This document shows, in pieces, positions 8,995 to 18,055 of a stretch of DNA of 64,000 nucleotides. The first letter of the stretch is position 1; the number at the start of each line of letters is the position of its first letter. The position numbers were made by a program, and so were the translations under genes. The notes under the pieces are model-generated. The model worked only from the letters and a program-made list of their open reading frames with translations. It was not told the origin of the DNA and did no database searches. This DNA is from Phycisphaeraceae bacterium D3-23. GTDB taxonomy: Bacteria; Planctomycetota; Phycisphaerae; Phycisphaerales; Phycisphaeraceae. The DNA lies in the NCBI GenBank assembly GCA_039555135.1, contig CP114179.1, positions 4,092,001 through 4,156,000 of the forward strand, in the 5' to 3' direction.

Positions 8995-9207
8995 CTAGTC
9001 CAGCACCTCGACCGAGCTGTTGATGAGCCCCTTCCGGTCGGCGATGGCGTCGAAATACTCGGCCCGTTTGCGGCGGGACTCGACGATGAGGTCGTGCCGG
9101 CCGATCGCGCTGGCGGACCAGCTGCCCAGGACGCGGAAGACTGCGGTAACCAGTGTGTAGCCGATCACGAGCAGGGCGAGCAGCAGGAGTTGGGTGCCTA
9201 GGGTCAT
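8995..9207 (-). CDS. Small single-span membrane protein of unknown function
   Basis: 70 residues: an N-terminal hydrophobic helix (LLLLALLVIGYTLVTAVF) followed by a basic then acidic cytoplasmic-looking tail (HDLIVESRRKRAEYF). No family recognised. It lies 39 bp upstream of pyrC on the same strand, so could share a transcript, though pyrC seems to have its own promoter. Short but with a plausible membrane-protein composition. Confidence 0.55.
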   Translation of the reverse strand: MTLGTQLLLLALLVIGYTLVTAVFRVLGSWSASAIGRHDLIVESRRKRAEYFDAIADRKGLINSSVEVLD

Positions 9208-9326
9208 GCCCCGCGTATCGGCAGGCCATGGGGCGCCTCGGCAGCGGCGGGTGCGTTGTGATTTATCGGAATCGGGCCGGATGCTGCCGCGAGGGTTGAG
9301 ATCGGGCGGCGACGCACGTGACGGGG

Positions 9327-9332
9327 TAGAAT
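9327..9332 (+). promoter_or_regulatory. -10-like hexamer for leaderless transcript of the 9340 gene
   Basis: TAGAAT ends 7 nt before the ATG at 9340, with no Shine-Dalgarno between. Confidence 0.5.
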
Positions 9333-9339
9333 CTCGACG

Positions 9340-11727
9340 ATGCCGGGAACCCGATGTTGCTTACGTGTCTGGCTCGTTCTGGCCTTGGTGCTTAGTGCGT
9401 TGCTTTGCGGTGCCCCGGCCGCGCAGGCCCAGCAGTCGGGTGTCCAGCTCCAGCCGATCAGCCGGCCACAGACGGGGCTCGGGGGGCTGGTCCGACGTGG
9501 GACATGGACGCCCATCCGGCTTGATCTGTTCAATGAATCCGTCGAGGTCCGACGCGTCGTCTGCCGCTGGCTGTTGACAGACGATGACGGCGACGATGTG
9601 ATCGCCCAGCGCGCGATCGACCTGACGCCGCAGCGCGCCCAGCAGGTCTGGCTCTACGCCAACCCGCCGCTCAACGAAAATGCAACGCCCAGCTGGACGT
9701 TCCAGGTCGTCGATGCGGACAGCAACGCGCTGCTCGCGCAGCAGTCGATGACGCCCTCGGGCGGCGCGTACATCTCACCGACGGTGGGTGTCGTCGGAGT
9801 TTGCGGTGTCGAGGATATGGGGCTTAGCCCGTATCAGAAATGGGTCAGCGCGCATGAGCAGACCGTCATCGCGCTCGGGCTTGATCTGGAGACACTGCCC
9901 GATCGCTGGTACGGGCTGTCGATGCTGTCGACCCTGGTGTGGGGCCCCAACGACAGCGGCGACCCGGCTTCGACCGCGATGAGCGGCGCGACCCAGCAGG
10001 CGGTGCGCGAGTGGGTCTTCCGCGGCGGGCACCTGGTGGTCGTGCTCCCGGCGGTGGGGCAGACTTGGACCAGCTCGCCCTTGAGCGATGTCCTCGGGCC
10101 GATCGGGCCGGGGGATATGGAACGCATTGAGGCACTGCCGCCCTTCGAGGTGTTCGGCACGCTGCACACGTTGTCGCCGATGACGATGGTGGCTTTGGAT
10201 CCGCCTGCCGACTCGGGCTACAACACGGTGTTCACAGTGCCCGTGACGCCGCCCACCGCCGAGGGCGAGACGCCGGGCCCGACGGTCCACCACACGGTCG
10301 CGGTCAGCCGACGCTACGGCTTTGGGCAGGTGACGATCGTTGGGCTCGACCTGACCGATACGGAAATCTTTTCGTCCGTCAAGGGCTCGGACCTGCACCG
10401 CGTCTGGACCCGGCTGTTGGGGTGGCGCGCGAGTAAGAGCGGCGTGCTGATGACGGCCAGCGAGTTGGAAGAGCGCAAGAACGACCTGACCCACGCCGAG
10501 CGGATCCAGAACCGTTTTGAGTTGGGTGACTGGGTCGATACCCGCATTGCGAAGCAGGCGACGGCCGGCCCGGCGATCGGGCTCGCGGTCGTGCTGTTCA
10601 TCATCTACTGGGCTGTCGCGCTGGTGAGCTTCCCGGGGCTGCTGCGCGGCAAGGGCTGGGACCGGTTTAGCTGGCTGATCTTCCTCGCCGTGGTCGGGAT
10701 CTTCACCGCAGTCGCCTGGGGCGGTGCGGCGCTGCTCAGGCCGGCACGCACCTCCGCGACGCACTTCACGGTCCTCGACATCGACGGTAACAACGGCAAC
10801 ACACACGCCCGCTCATGGGTCTCACTGTTTGTCCCGCGCTTCGATGATGTCAATGTGGCTGTGCCTTCTGACCGGGACGCGATCCTGCCCAACGATCTGA
10901 TTAACGTGGTCTCCAGTCCGGGCGTCGGGATGTCGATCGAAGGCGCGGGCTATGTCGATACGCAGACGTACAGCTTCGATGCGGACCGGCCCGACAACGT
11001 CACCGTCCCGATCCGCGCGACGACCAAGCCGTTTACGATCGACTTCCTGGGCCAGATCGCTGCGCCGCGCGAGGGGCTCGACGAGCCGTTCCGGCTCCCC
11101 CGCGCCAAGGACCTTGCGGTCGGGCCCAACGGCCTGCCGACCGGCTCGGTGACGCATCATTTTGATGAGGCGTTGACCGACGTGCTGATCGTCTACTGCC
11201 CGGGCGGGACGGGGCCGGCGCGGGACAACAGCTGGAAGCCGATCGTCTGGCGCTACGCGAACGCCTCGGGCGGGTCGACCTGGGACCCGGGCGTGGCGAT
11301 GCCGATGCCGACGACCCTCGCCAACGGCGAACGGCTCTGGGCCTATCCGGATCAGAACTCCGCGCAGCGCTTCTGGGCCAGCGAGGGGTTTTTGGGCAAG
11401 CAGGTCGCGGGCCGGGGCTTTGATGAGGGCAGCAACTCGGACGCCGACCTGATCTACGATATCTCCTTGATGTCTTTCTACGACGCGATGCCGCCCCCGT
11501 TGATCGACCGTGACGGCGATCAGGGGTTCGGCTTTGGGAGTTCTGAATTCGCGGTGTACCAGCGCACCGTGCTGCGCGGGATCGACATGACCGCGTTGAC
11601 CTCAGGCCGACGCCTCATCATCATCGGCCACCTGCGCGACAGCCGGTGCCCGACCCCGTTCAGCGTCGACGGCGACGAGGTCCCCACCGACGGCTGGACG
11701 GTCGTGCGATGGATCTATGATTTCTAA
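9340..11727 (+). CDS. Large exported/membrane protein of unknown function, linked to ABC ATPase
   Basis: 795 residues with an N-terminal signal peptide (hydrophobic core then AQAQQ), a long extracytoplasmic region, two membrane helices near residues 411-432 and 445-467 (separated by a short basic loop), and a second extracytoplasmic domain of about 320 residues. It contains a segment resembling a glutamine-amidotransferase-like fold (EWVFRGGHLVVVLPAVG), as in many planctomycete proteins linked to ABC or MoxR/DUF58 gene clusters, but no catalytic residues are assignable. An ABC ATPase gene follows after 33 bp, so the two likely form an operon. Function unknown. Confidence 0.8.
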   Translation: MPGTRCCLRVWLVLALVLSALLCGAPAAQAQQSGVQLQPISRPQTGLGGLVRRGTWTPIRLDLFNESVEVRRVVCRWLLTDDDGDDVIAQRAIDLTPQRAQQVWLYANPPLNENATPSWTFQVVDADSNALLAQQSMTPSGGAYISPTVGVVGVCGVEDMGLSPYQKWVSAHEQTVIALGLDLETLPDRWYGLSMLSTLVWGPNDSGDPASTAMSGATQQAVREWVFRGGHLVVVLPAVGQTWTSSPLSDVLGPIGPGDMERIEALPPFEVFGTLHTLSPMTMVALDPPADSGYNTVFTVPVTPPTAEGETPGPTVHHTVAVSRRYGFGQVTIVGLDLTDTEIFSSVKGSDLHRVWTRLLGWRASKSGVLMTASELEERKNDLTHAERIQNRFELGDWVDTRIAKQATAGPAIGLAVVLFIIYWAVALVSFPGLLRGKGWDRFSWLIFLAVVGIFTAVAWGGAALLRPARTSATHFTVLDIDGNNGNTHARSWVSLFVPRFDDVNVAVPSDRDAILPNDLINVVSSPGVGMSIEGAGYVDTQTYSFDADRPDNVTVPIRATTKPFTIDFLGQIAAPREGLDEPFRLPRAKDLAVGPNGLPTGSVTHHFDEALTDVLIVYCPGGTGPARDNSWKPIVWRYANASGGSTWDPGVAMPMPTTLANGERLWAYPDQNSAQRFWASEGFLGKQVAGRGFDEGSNSDADLIYDISLMSFYDAMPPPLIDRDGDQGFGFGSSEFAVYQRTVLRGIDMTALTSGRRLIIIGHLRDSRCPTPFSVDGDEVPTDGWTVVRWIYDF

Positions 11728-11760
11728 AGCGGTGCCGATCCGCGTACCCGGACACTACCC

Positions 11761-12690
11761 ATGGCCATGATCCAGACCATCAACCTGACCAAGCGCTACG
11801 GCGACCTCATGGCGCTCTCGAACCTCAACCTAGAGATCGAGCAGGGCGATGCCTTTGGCTTCATCGGCCCCAACGGCGCAGGTAAAACCACCACAATCAA
11901 AGTCCTCGCCACACTCCTCAAGCCCACCTGGGGCGAGGCAAGGATCGACGGCCTCTCGGTCGGCCCGGTCAACGCCCGCCAGGTCCGCAGCGTCATCGGC
12001 TACGTCCCCGACTTCTTCGGCAGCTACGAGGACATGGTCGTCAAGGAGTACCTCGAGTTCTTCGCCGCGACCTACAACATCAACGGCGCGCAGCGTCGGC
12101 AGGTCATGGACGACGTCCTCGCGCTCACCGACCTCACCCACAAAGCCGACGCGGACGTGAACTCGCTTTCGCGCGGGATGCAGCAGCGGCTGTCGGTCGC
12201 GCGTGTGCTGCTGCACGACCCCAAAGTGCTGCTGATGGACGAGCCCGCGTCCGGGCTCGACCCCCGCGCGCGGATCGAGATGCGCGAGCTGCTCAAAGAG
12301 CTGCACCGCATGGGCAAGACGATCCTCATCAGCTCGCACATCCTGCTCGAACTCGCGGACCTCTGTAACAAGGTCGGCATCATCGAGCAGGGCGAACTCA
12401 AGTTCGTCGGCACGACCCAGGAGATGCTCGCCCGGGCCCGCACCGGCAACGTCGTGAACGTCACCGTCGACCGCCCCGACGCCGCGGCGGATGCGCTGCG
12501 CCAGCAGACCGGCGTCCTGGGCGTCGAGCGCGGCGGCGCGATCCTCAAAGTCAACCTCGACACCAACACCACCGCCGCCGACATCGCCAGCAAACTTGTC
12601 CACGACGGCTTCCGGCTGATGGAACTCGAAGAAGAAAAGGTCAACCTCGAGACCGCGTTCATGCGGCTGACCAAGGGGTTGGTGCAGTAG
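11761..12690 (+). CDS. ABC transporter ATP-binding protein
   Basis: 309 residues. Walker A GPNGAGKTT near residue 38, Q-loop region (VIGYVPDFFGSYEDM), signature LSRGMQQRL, Walker B VLLMDEPASGLD and H-loop SSH are all intact. The C-terminal 80 residues are the variable domain common in CcmA/NatA-type exporters. The partner permease is not within the window; the preceding gene has only two helices and may be a partner protein rather than a classical permease. Substrate unknown. ATP hydrolysis is on the cytoplasmic face. Confidence 0.9.
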   Translation: MAMIQTINLTKRYGDLMALSNLNLEIEQGDAFGFIGPNGAGKTTTIKVLATLLKPTWGEARIDGLSVGPVNARQVRSVIGYVPDFFGSYEDMVVKEYLEFFAATYNINGAQRRQVMDDVLALTDLTHKADADVNSLSRGMQQRLSVARVLLHDPKVLLMDEPASGLDPRARIEMRELLKELHRMGKTILISSHILLELADLCNKVGIIEQGELKFVGTTQEMLARARTGNVVNVTVDRPDAAADALRQQTGVLGVERGGAILKVNLDTNTTAADIASKLVHDGFRLMELEEEKVNLETAFMRLTKGLVQ

Positions 12691-12722
12691 GGCGGAGTCG
12701 TAAGCTCTTGATTGTGCTGATG

Positions 12723-12762
12723 CAAAAAAACCGCCCCGGTGCGCTTCGCGCGCCGGGGCGGC
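12723..12762 (-). terminator. Rho-independent terminator of the 12794-13570 gene
   Basis: GC-rich hairpin (9-10 bp CCGCCCCGG/CCGGGGCGG stem) followed on the minus strand by a run of seven T. Confidence 0.8.
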
Positions 12763-12793
12763 CATCATGAGGTCTGGATGTCGGCTGGGCTGC

Positions 12794-13570
12794 TTAGCCC
12801 AGTTCGAGTTCGTCGGGGCGGTCGCCGCCGCGGTTGCCGCGTGGGCGGTCCTGGCCTTCGCCGCCGCGTGGGCGACGGGGGCGGTCGCCTTCTTCGCCGC
12901 CGCGTGGGCCGCGAGGACGGTCGCCTTCTTCACCTTCGCCCCGCTCGGCTTCGCGTTCTGCCATGCGTTCTTCAAATGCCGCTTGGTTGGCATCGAAGAT
13001 TTCCTGCTGCGCTTCGGTCAGCAGGTCGCGGACCTGGCCGGGAACGGCCTGCTGGATCTCCATGATCTGGGCACGGACCGCTTCGCGGTCGACTTCTTCG
13101 CCGGCCTGGCTTGCTTCCCTCGCGGCCTGCATCACTTCGCGCGCCGATTCTCCAGCGGCCTGGACCACGCCCTGGATCTCTTCGACTTGCTCTTCGGTCG
13201 GCTCGGTGCCGTTCAGCAGCATGCGAAGCACGCGGGTCCCACGGTTGCCGCGCTCGCCACGCTGTGGGCGGTCGCCTTCAGCGCCATCGCCGCCACGCTG
13301 CGGGCGGTCGCCTTGGGCGCCTTCACGGTCGCCACGGCGGGCACGGTCGCCGCCGCGTCGACGGGGCTGGTCGTCCTGCATCTCTTCGTCCTGCACGACT
13401 TCCATCACGCCGTCTTCGGAGCCGTTGTCCGGGCAGATCACTTCCTGGACATCGTCGGCGCTGGGGTCGTCGCCCTGGGGGCAGCATCCGCCGCACCGGC
13501 CGCCCGCGAAGGCGGAGCTGGCGGCGAGCAGGGCCGAGGTCGCAAAGGTCATCACGAGGAGGTTCTTCAT
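12794..13570 (-). CDS. Secreted Arg/Gly/Asp-rich protein with LTxxQ-like core
   Basis: 258 residues. Signal peptide (LLVMTFATSALLAASSAFA), then a short Cys-rich start (GGRCGGCCPQ), an acidic stretch, and a low-complexity block of GDRPQRG-type repeats at about residues 68-112. A helical, highly charged middle (about 115-210) contains LTEAQQ, resembling the LTxxQ motif of Spy/CpxP periplasmic proteins. A second GDRPRGPRGG-type block fills the C-terminus. The start with AAGGA 8 nt upstream is preferred over a 46-codon in-frame extension. Function unknown; periplasmic or surface protein suggested. Confidence 0.75.
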   Translation of the reverse strand: MKNLLVMTFATSALLAASSAFAGGRCGGCCPQGDDPSADDVQEVICPDNGSEDGVMEVVQDEEMQDDQPRRRGGDRARRGDREGAQGDRPQRGGDGAEGDRPQRGERGNRGTRVLRMLLNGTEPTEEQVEEIQGVVQAAGESAREVMQAAREASQAGEEVDREAVRAQIMEIQQAVPGQVRDLLTEAQQEIFDANQAAFEERMAEREAERGEGEEGDRPRGPRGGEEGDRPRRPRGGEGQDRPRGNRGGDRPDELELG

Positions 13571-13730
13571 TTCTGGGTTCCTTGAAAGGAGGGTTTGGGT
13601 TTCACTGACAGTTGCAAAACGCCTATGGGCCTGAGCTATTGCACGCCATGCGAAGAATTCGCCCAAGGGGCCGGCAGGGCCTATCATCGGGGGCTCGACC
13701 GACCCCAAGCCCGCCTACCCCGAGACCGCC

Positions 13731-14879
13731 ATGCCCGTTAGCCGAGACGACGTTTTATCAGCCCTCCAGCGAGTCAACGACCCCGAGCTTCACCGCGACC
13801 TGATCTCGCTTAACCGCTTGTCACACCTTGACATCGGTGATGCTGGTCGGGTCCAGATCGGCATCCGGCTCGACGCGCTCAACAGCCCCGTCAAGCAGCG
13901 TCTCAGCGAAGACATCCAGCACGAAGTCGGTAAGATCGCCGGCGTCTCTGCGGTGGAGATCGAGTTCTCCTCCGGGCTCGCGACCAACCAGCCCGAGCCC
14001 AAAAAGTCGGCTGGGGGTCAGGCACAGGCCCAGGAGCAGCAGAACCCGCAGGACCAGGCACGGGCGGGCAACCCGCTGCCGGACGTGAAGCACATCATCG
14101 CGGTCGGCGCGGGCAAGGGCGGCGTGGGCAAGTCGACGATCGCGGTCAACCTCGCGGTCGCGCTGGCGCGGGCTGGCCAGAAAGTCGGGCTGCTCGACGG
14201 CGACATCTACGGCCCGTCGCTGCCCACCATGCTCGGCACCGAGTCGATCCCGCCCAAGGCCGTGGGCCAGACGATCATCCCCTACAACGTGCATGGCCTC
14301 AAGGCGATGTCCGTCGGCTCGCTCGTCGAGGAAGACCAGGCGCTCATATGGCGCGGGCCGATGGCGCACGGCGCGTTCCGTCAGCTCGCGACACAGACGT
14401 CTTGGGGCGAGCTCGATACACTCGTGATCGATATGCCGCCGGGCACGGGCGATGTCCCGCTGACCCTGGCGCAGCTCCTGCCGCTGACCGGCGCGGTGAT
14501 CGTCTGCACGCCGCAGAAGGTCGCGCAGGACGACGCCCGCCGCGCGATCACGATGTTCCGCCAGCTCGGGATCGACGTGCTCGGGCTCGTCGAGAACATG
14601 AGCTACTTCATCGGCGATGATGGTAAGGAATACGACATCTTCGGCAGGGGCGGCGCGGAGATGCTCGCGCAGCAGCAGGGCGTGCCGTTCCTCGGGACCG
14701 TGCCGATCAACACGACACTTCGGCGAAACGCCGATGCGGGCGACCCGACCGCGAACTTCACGAACGACGACCAGCTTGCCGCCGAGCTGACCCGTGTCGC
14801 GCAGCAGCTCCTCCAGCAGGTGCGCGCCCACGAGCTCGATGAGCAGTTCAACGCGCCGACGGTTACGGTGCGCGGGTAG
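13731..14879 (+). CDS. mrp: Mrp/ApbC family P-loop ATPase, lacking the usual CxxC
   Basis: 382 residues. N-terminal MIP18-type domain (about 1-85), a Gln/Pro linker, then an Mrp/NBP35-type ATPase with deviant Walker A GKGGVGKST, the DGDIYGPSLP switch, IDMPPGTGD and the family segment ENMSYF. In most Mrp proteins ENMSYF is followed by a CxxC that bridges the iron-sulfur cluster at the dimer interface; here that position reads GDDGKEYDIFG and there is only one Cys in the whole protein. It is therefore uncertain whether it carries an Fe-S cluster. Divergent from the RGD-rich gene; 160 bp between starts. Confidence 0.9.
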   Translation: MPVSRDDVLSALQRVNDPELHRDLISLNRLSHLDIGDAGRVQIGIRLDALNSPVKQRLSEDIQHEVGKIAGVSAVEIEFSSGLATNQPEPKKSAGGQAQAQEQQNPQDQARAGNPLPDVKHIIAVGAGKGGVGKSTIAVNLAVALARAGQKVGLLDGDIYGPSLPTMLGTESIPPKAVGQTIIPYNVHGLKAMSVGSLVEEDQALIWRGPMAHGAFRQLATQTSWGELDTLVIDMPPGTGDVPLTLAQLLPLTGAVIVCTPQKVAQDDARRAITMFRQLGIDVLGLVENMSYFIGDDGKEYDIFGRGGAEMLAQQQGVPFLGTVPINTTLRRNADAGDPTANFTNDDQLAAELTRVAQQLLQQVRAHELDEQFNAPTVTVRG

Positions 14880-14983
14880 GTTTTCGCCGCTAGCGGGGGT
14901 GCCACATCGCGAGTCCGCGAGCTTAGTGTGCCTTGGACCCTGACCCGCTAAGCCGCAAGCGGCTACACATGCGATACGATGAA

Positions 14984-16336
14984 TCAATCCGCCCAGTAAG
15001 CAGGCAGATCGTCCTTCGTCGCACGCAGGATCTCGACGATCGCAGTACGCTCGTCCGCGTCCAGGTGCGCATTGAGCCCTGTCTCCATCCCCGCCAACGC
15101 ATCAAACAACTGGCGATACACCGCATCTTTCAGTAGGGCGGGCATCTGTTCAAACGCCTGCGAATACACCATGTAGCTGCATCGATAGCGGAAAAGCCGG
15201 GTCGTCAGGTCCAGGTCTTTGAGCGATCGGCCGTCGTCGGTTTCGTGCCGGTTGGCGCGGAATTGCCGGATGAATGCACGGTCGCCGCGGACAGGGTCGG
15301 TGAGTGCGAGTTCGTCGGTGAAAAGCATGTGCTCGACGATCCGCTCGGCGCTGTGATTGACCAGCGACATCAGCGTCTCAGATTCGTACGGATCGAACAC
15401 CTCACCACTGGACTCCGCGATTCGGCCGCTGCGGAACGTCTGCCGGCGGACCGCGATCGCGCCCTGCGTCAGCAGATTGTGCATCTCGACCTGGTGCTCG
15501 AGCACCATGAGCGCGACGATATCACTGCCCGGCGCGAGGTAGCGGTCGGGCGCGAGCAGGCCGTCGAGCGCGGTGAGGTTCGCGCCGGCTTCCATGTCGA
15601 GCTCGGCGTCGTTGGCCAGCTCCCTGGCGATGGCGTTGCCCATATGCCGCATCGCGCCGTGTTGGCCTGTGACGTACCACCCGCCCCAGCGCTCCTCGAG
15701 GGGGCTGGCGTGGCCCGTGATGTGTGACCCCGCGCTGCCGATCGGGAACCCCTCGGCGTCGGGGAAGACCGAACGCACCAGCAGCCCCGGCGCGTAGTGT
15801 GTGCGCGAGCTGGAGTGGCAGTTCAGACAGCTCACCGGCGTGTCGAGCGGCTCGGCCGGGTCGTACGTTTGTGGATGCAGCGAGTAAAATCCCGTGCCTC
15901 CCTCGGCGTCGGTGTCGCTGATTTCGATGAGGCCGCCGGGCACGAAGCCGACGTAGCAGTCGTCAGAAAAATAGATCGCGCGCGGGTTGCTCGGCGAGAT
16001 GAGCGGGCTCTGCAGACTCGTCTTTGAGAAGACCAGCACCTGCGACGCGGCCGGGATGCCGCACACCTTGAGCACCTCGGCGAGGAACGCATTGTCGTCG
16101 CCTTCGTACACGAGCACGCCGGAAGAAAGCGCCGCTTCAAGCGTGGCACGCGGATCTGCGGGGGGCTGCCTGAGGTGCGTGATGTCGGGTTGGCGAGCGA
16201 CGACGGGCTCGGCCGCATCGGTGTTCGCCGGGTCCGGCTCATCGGCGTCGCGCCGCTCGCCGCAGCCAGTCAACAGCAGCGCCCCAGCCATGATGGCGGT
16301 AGCAACGAATTCGACACGGGGCATTACAAAAGACAT
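14984..16336 (-). CDS. Lipoprotein with a c-type haem motif, function unknown
   Basis: 450 residues. Signal sequence with lipobox LLLTGC (Cys about residue 25) indicates a membrane-anchored lipoprotein. A CLNCH haem-binding motif occurs near residue 170, followed by HYAPGLLVRSVFPD; there are several further His/Met residues that could ligate haem. The remaining 250 residues are largely alpha-helical and His-rich. Similar cytochrome-like lipoproteins are common in planctomycetes but no specific role is known to me. A perfect TATAAT lies 9 nt upstream of the ATG; bioF is upstream but separated by its own stop and 33 bp. Confidence 0.75.
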   Translation of the reverse strand: MSFVMPRVEFVATAIMAGALLLTGCGERRDADEPDPANTDAAEPVVARQPDITHLRQPPADPRATLEAALSSGVLVYEGDDNAFLAEVLKVCGIPAASQVLVFSKTSLQSPLISPSNPRAIYFSDDCYVGFVPGGLIEISDTDAEGGTGFYSLHPQTYDPAEPLDTPVSCLNCHSSSRTHYAPGLLVRSVFPDAEGFPIGSAGSHITGHASPLEERWGGWYVTGQHGAMRHMGNAIARELANDAELDMEAGANLTALDGLLAPDRYLAPGSDIVALMVLEHQVEMHNLLTQGAIAVRRQTFRSGRIAESSGEVFDPYESETLMSLVNHSAERIVEHMLFTDELALTDPVRGDRAFIRQFRANRHETDDGRSLKDLDLTTRLFRYRCSYMVYSQAFEQMPALLKDAVYRQLFDALAGMETGLNAHLDADERTAIVEILRATKDDLPAYWAD

Positions 16337-16345
16337 ATGAGTCTG

Positions 16346-16351
16346 ATTATA
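16346..16351 (-). promoter_or_regulatory. TATAAT -10 box just upstream of the cytochrome lipoprotein gene
   Basis: Perfect TATAAT on the minus strand, 9 nt before the ATG; the transcript would have at most a few nt of leader. Confidence 0.55.
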
Positions 16352-16369
16352 GATCGTGGCGCAGCATTG

Positions 16370-17557
16370 TCACGCAGGCGGGCCGATTTTCTCGATCGCG
16401 TCGGCCAGTTCCATCTCTTCCAGGTCCGCACGCAGAGTCAGCCGTACACGCGCCGCGCCCGGTGCCACCGTGGGCGGTCGGATGGCAACGCCCAGCAGCC
16501 CCTGTTCGTACATCCGCTGTGCCAGCGCAAGGGCGGCCTCTGCCGAGCCCACGACCATTGGCAGGATCGGCGTCGCGATCGATTGATCCAATCCACGCCA
16601 ACCCAATGCGGATAGTCGGGTCCGCGCAGACCGACACAGCTCAGCCAACCGCTCACGCCGCCACGGCTCGTCACGCAGTACCGCCACCGCTGCGCTGACG
16701 ACCGCCGCCTGCACCGGCGCGATCGCCGTGCTGTACAGCACGGGCCTTGCACGGTTGACCAGCATCTCGATCACCGGCTCTGAGCCTGTGACGATGCCGC
16801 CCATTCCCCCCAGCGCCTTGCTCGCCGTCGAGATGACGATGCCGCCTGCGCCGCAATCGTAGACCCGCCGCGCGACGCCCTGGTGTTCCGCGAGCCCCGC
16901 GCCGGTTTCGCCGAGCACACCTGTCCCATGGGCGTCATCAACGACCAGAACCGCGTTGTACCGGTCCGCCAAGTCGCACAGGGCCGGCAGGTCCGCGCAG
17001 TCGCCGTCCATCGAGAACACGCTGTCGGTCACGATGAAACGCCGACGGTCGGGCGACTCGGCCTGGTGTTTGGCCAAGAGCCGTTCGGGCTTCGCCGCCT
17101 GCAGATGCGGGTAGGTGCGCACCGCCGCGCGGCAATGCCCCGCCGCGTCGATCAGGCTGGCATGGTTCAGCTTGTCCTGACACACCAGATCGCCCGGCCG
17201 CGCCAGCGCGCTAAACACCGCAAGGTTCGCCATGTACCCGGTCGAAAGCAGCAGCGCGGCGTCGGCGTGCTTGAGGTTCGCGACATCGCGCTCCGCCTGG
17301 GCATGGACCGCCAACGAACCCGTGACCAGACGAGAGGCACCCGCGCCGACGCCGTGCGCCGTGACCGCCTGCTGCGCGGCCGCGATCAGCTTGGGGTGGT
17401 GCGACAGCGCGAGGTAGTCGTTGCCCGCGAGGTTGAGCAGCCGTTGGCCATCGACCTCGACATACTTTCCGCTTGTCGGCAGCGCACGTAACGACCGCCG
17501 AAGCGAATCCTGCTCCAGCCCCAATAGGATTGCACTCAGCTGTTCATCAAGCGTCAT
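16370..17557 (-). CDS. bioF: 8-amino-7-oxononanoate synthase
   Basis: 395 residues, alpha-oxoamine synthase family, PLP-dependent. Visible are NDYLALSHHP, GAGASRLVTGS, DKLNHASLIDA, FSMDGDCADLP, the VVDDAHGTGVLG segment and STASKALGGMGG with the PLP-binding lysine. Length fits BioF, which condenses pimeloyl-thioester with alanine in biotin synthesis. Other family members (Kbl, HemA) are close, but the STASKALG context and length favour BioF. Its start overlaps the upstream HU-like gene by 11 nt; no other bio gene is in the window. Confidence 0.88.
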   Translation of the reverse strand: MTLDEQLSAILLGLEQDSLRRSLRALPTSGKYVEVDGQRLLNLAGNDYLALSHHPKLIAAAQQAVTAHGVGAGASRLVTGSLAVHAQAERDVANLKHADAALLLSTGYMANLAVFSALARPGDLVCQDKLNHASLIDAAGHCRAAVRTYPHLQAAKPERLLAKHQAESPDRRRFIVTDSVFSMDGDCADLPALCDLADRYNAVLVVDDAHGTGVLGETGAGLAEHQGVARRVYDCGAGGIVISTASKALGGMGGIVTGSEPVIEMLVNRARPVLYSTAIAPVQAAVVSAAVAVLRDEPWRRERLAELCRSARTRLSALGWRGLDQSIATPILPMVVGSAEAALALAQRMYEQGLLGVAIRPPTVAPGAARVRLTLRADLEEMELADAIEKIGPPA

Positions 17558-17909
17558 GGTTGACCGTGGCGTCGGCCTCGCTCGGCAGCGGCGGCTCGAG
17601 ATCGGTCAGCGCATCGGCTTCATCCGCGCTGGCCAGGGTCTGCCGCATCAGCCGGCCGACCTTGAACTTCACTGTCCGCTTGGGCGGCACCGGCACGGGC
17701 TCGAGCGTCTTCGGGTTCTGCGCGATGCGCGCCCGGCGCTGCTTGACCTCAAACACGCCGAAGTCCCGGAACTCCAGTCGGTTGCCCTTGCCCAACTCGA
17801 CGATGATCGAGTCGAGGAACCCCTGGATGATCTTCTTGGTGACGACCCGTTTTTGGCCCGTCGCGTCGGCGATCTGGTCGATCAGTTCTTTCTTCGTCAC
17901 CGTGGACAT
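17547..17909 (-). CDS. HU/IHF family DNA-binding protein
   Basis: 120 residues. The HU fold is plain: STVTKKELIDQIADATGQKR, then LEFRDFGVFEVKQRRARIAQNP, the DNA-binding beta-arm with its proline-containing tip, and a family-typical VKFKVGR. An extra acidic C-terminal tail of about 20 residues follows. It could be an HU- or IHF-beta-like nucleoid protein. The start is chosen at MSTVTKK; the longer in-frame reading to 18122 has no family similarity and contains the promoter region. It forms an operon with bioF (11-nt overlap). Confidence 0.9.
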   Translation of the reverse strand: MSTVTKKELIDQIADATGQKRVVTKKIIQGFLDSIIVELGKGNRLEFRDFGVFEVKQRRARIAQNPKTLEPVPVPPKRTVKFKVGRLMRQTLASADEADALTDLEPPLPSEADATVNHDA

Positions 17910-18026
17910 TGACGTATCCCGTTGCAAGGCGGAGGGTTGGCAGAATTTGCCAGCGGAACGAAGGCGCGGTTTCAAAGTGAGACGGGCGGCTGGCCGTTCG
18001 TCCGAGAATATGCGTTCGACCCAAGG

Positions 18027-18055
18027 AGTATGGCAACTCACGGCCCGCAGGTCAA
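18027..18055 (-). promoter_or_regulatory. Sigma70-type promoter for the HU-bioF operon
   Basis: Minus strand TTGACC, 17-nt spacer, CATACT; about 110 nt upstream of the HU-like start. Nothing else is recognised in the 17910-18278 gap. Confidence 0.5.

Noticed and set aside
7345-9201. Long plus-strand reading frame of about 618 codons over pyrC
   Set aside because: It is the mirror of the high-GC pyrC coding sequence, Gly/Asp/Val-rich with no family, whereas the minus strand gives a complete dihydroorotase.
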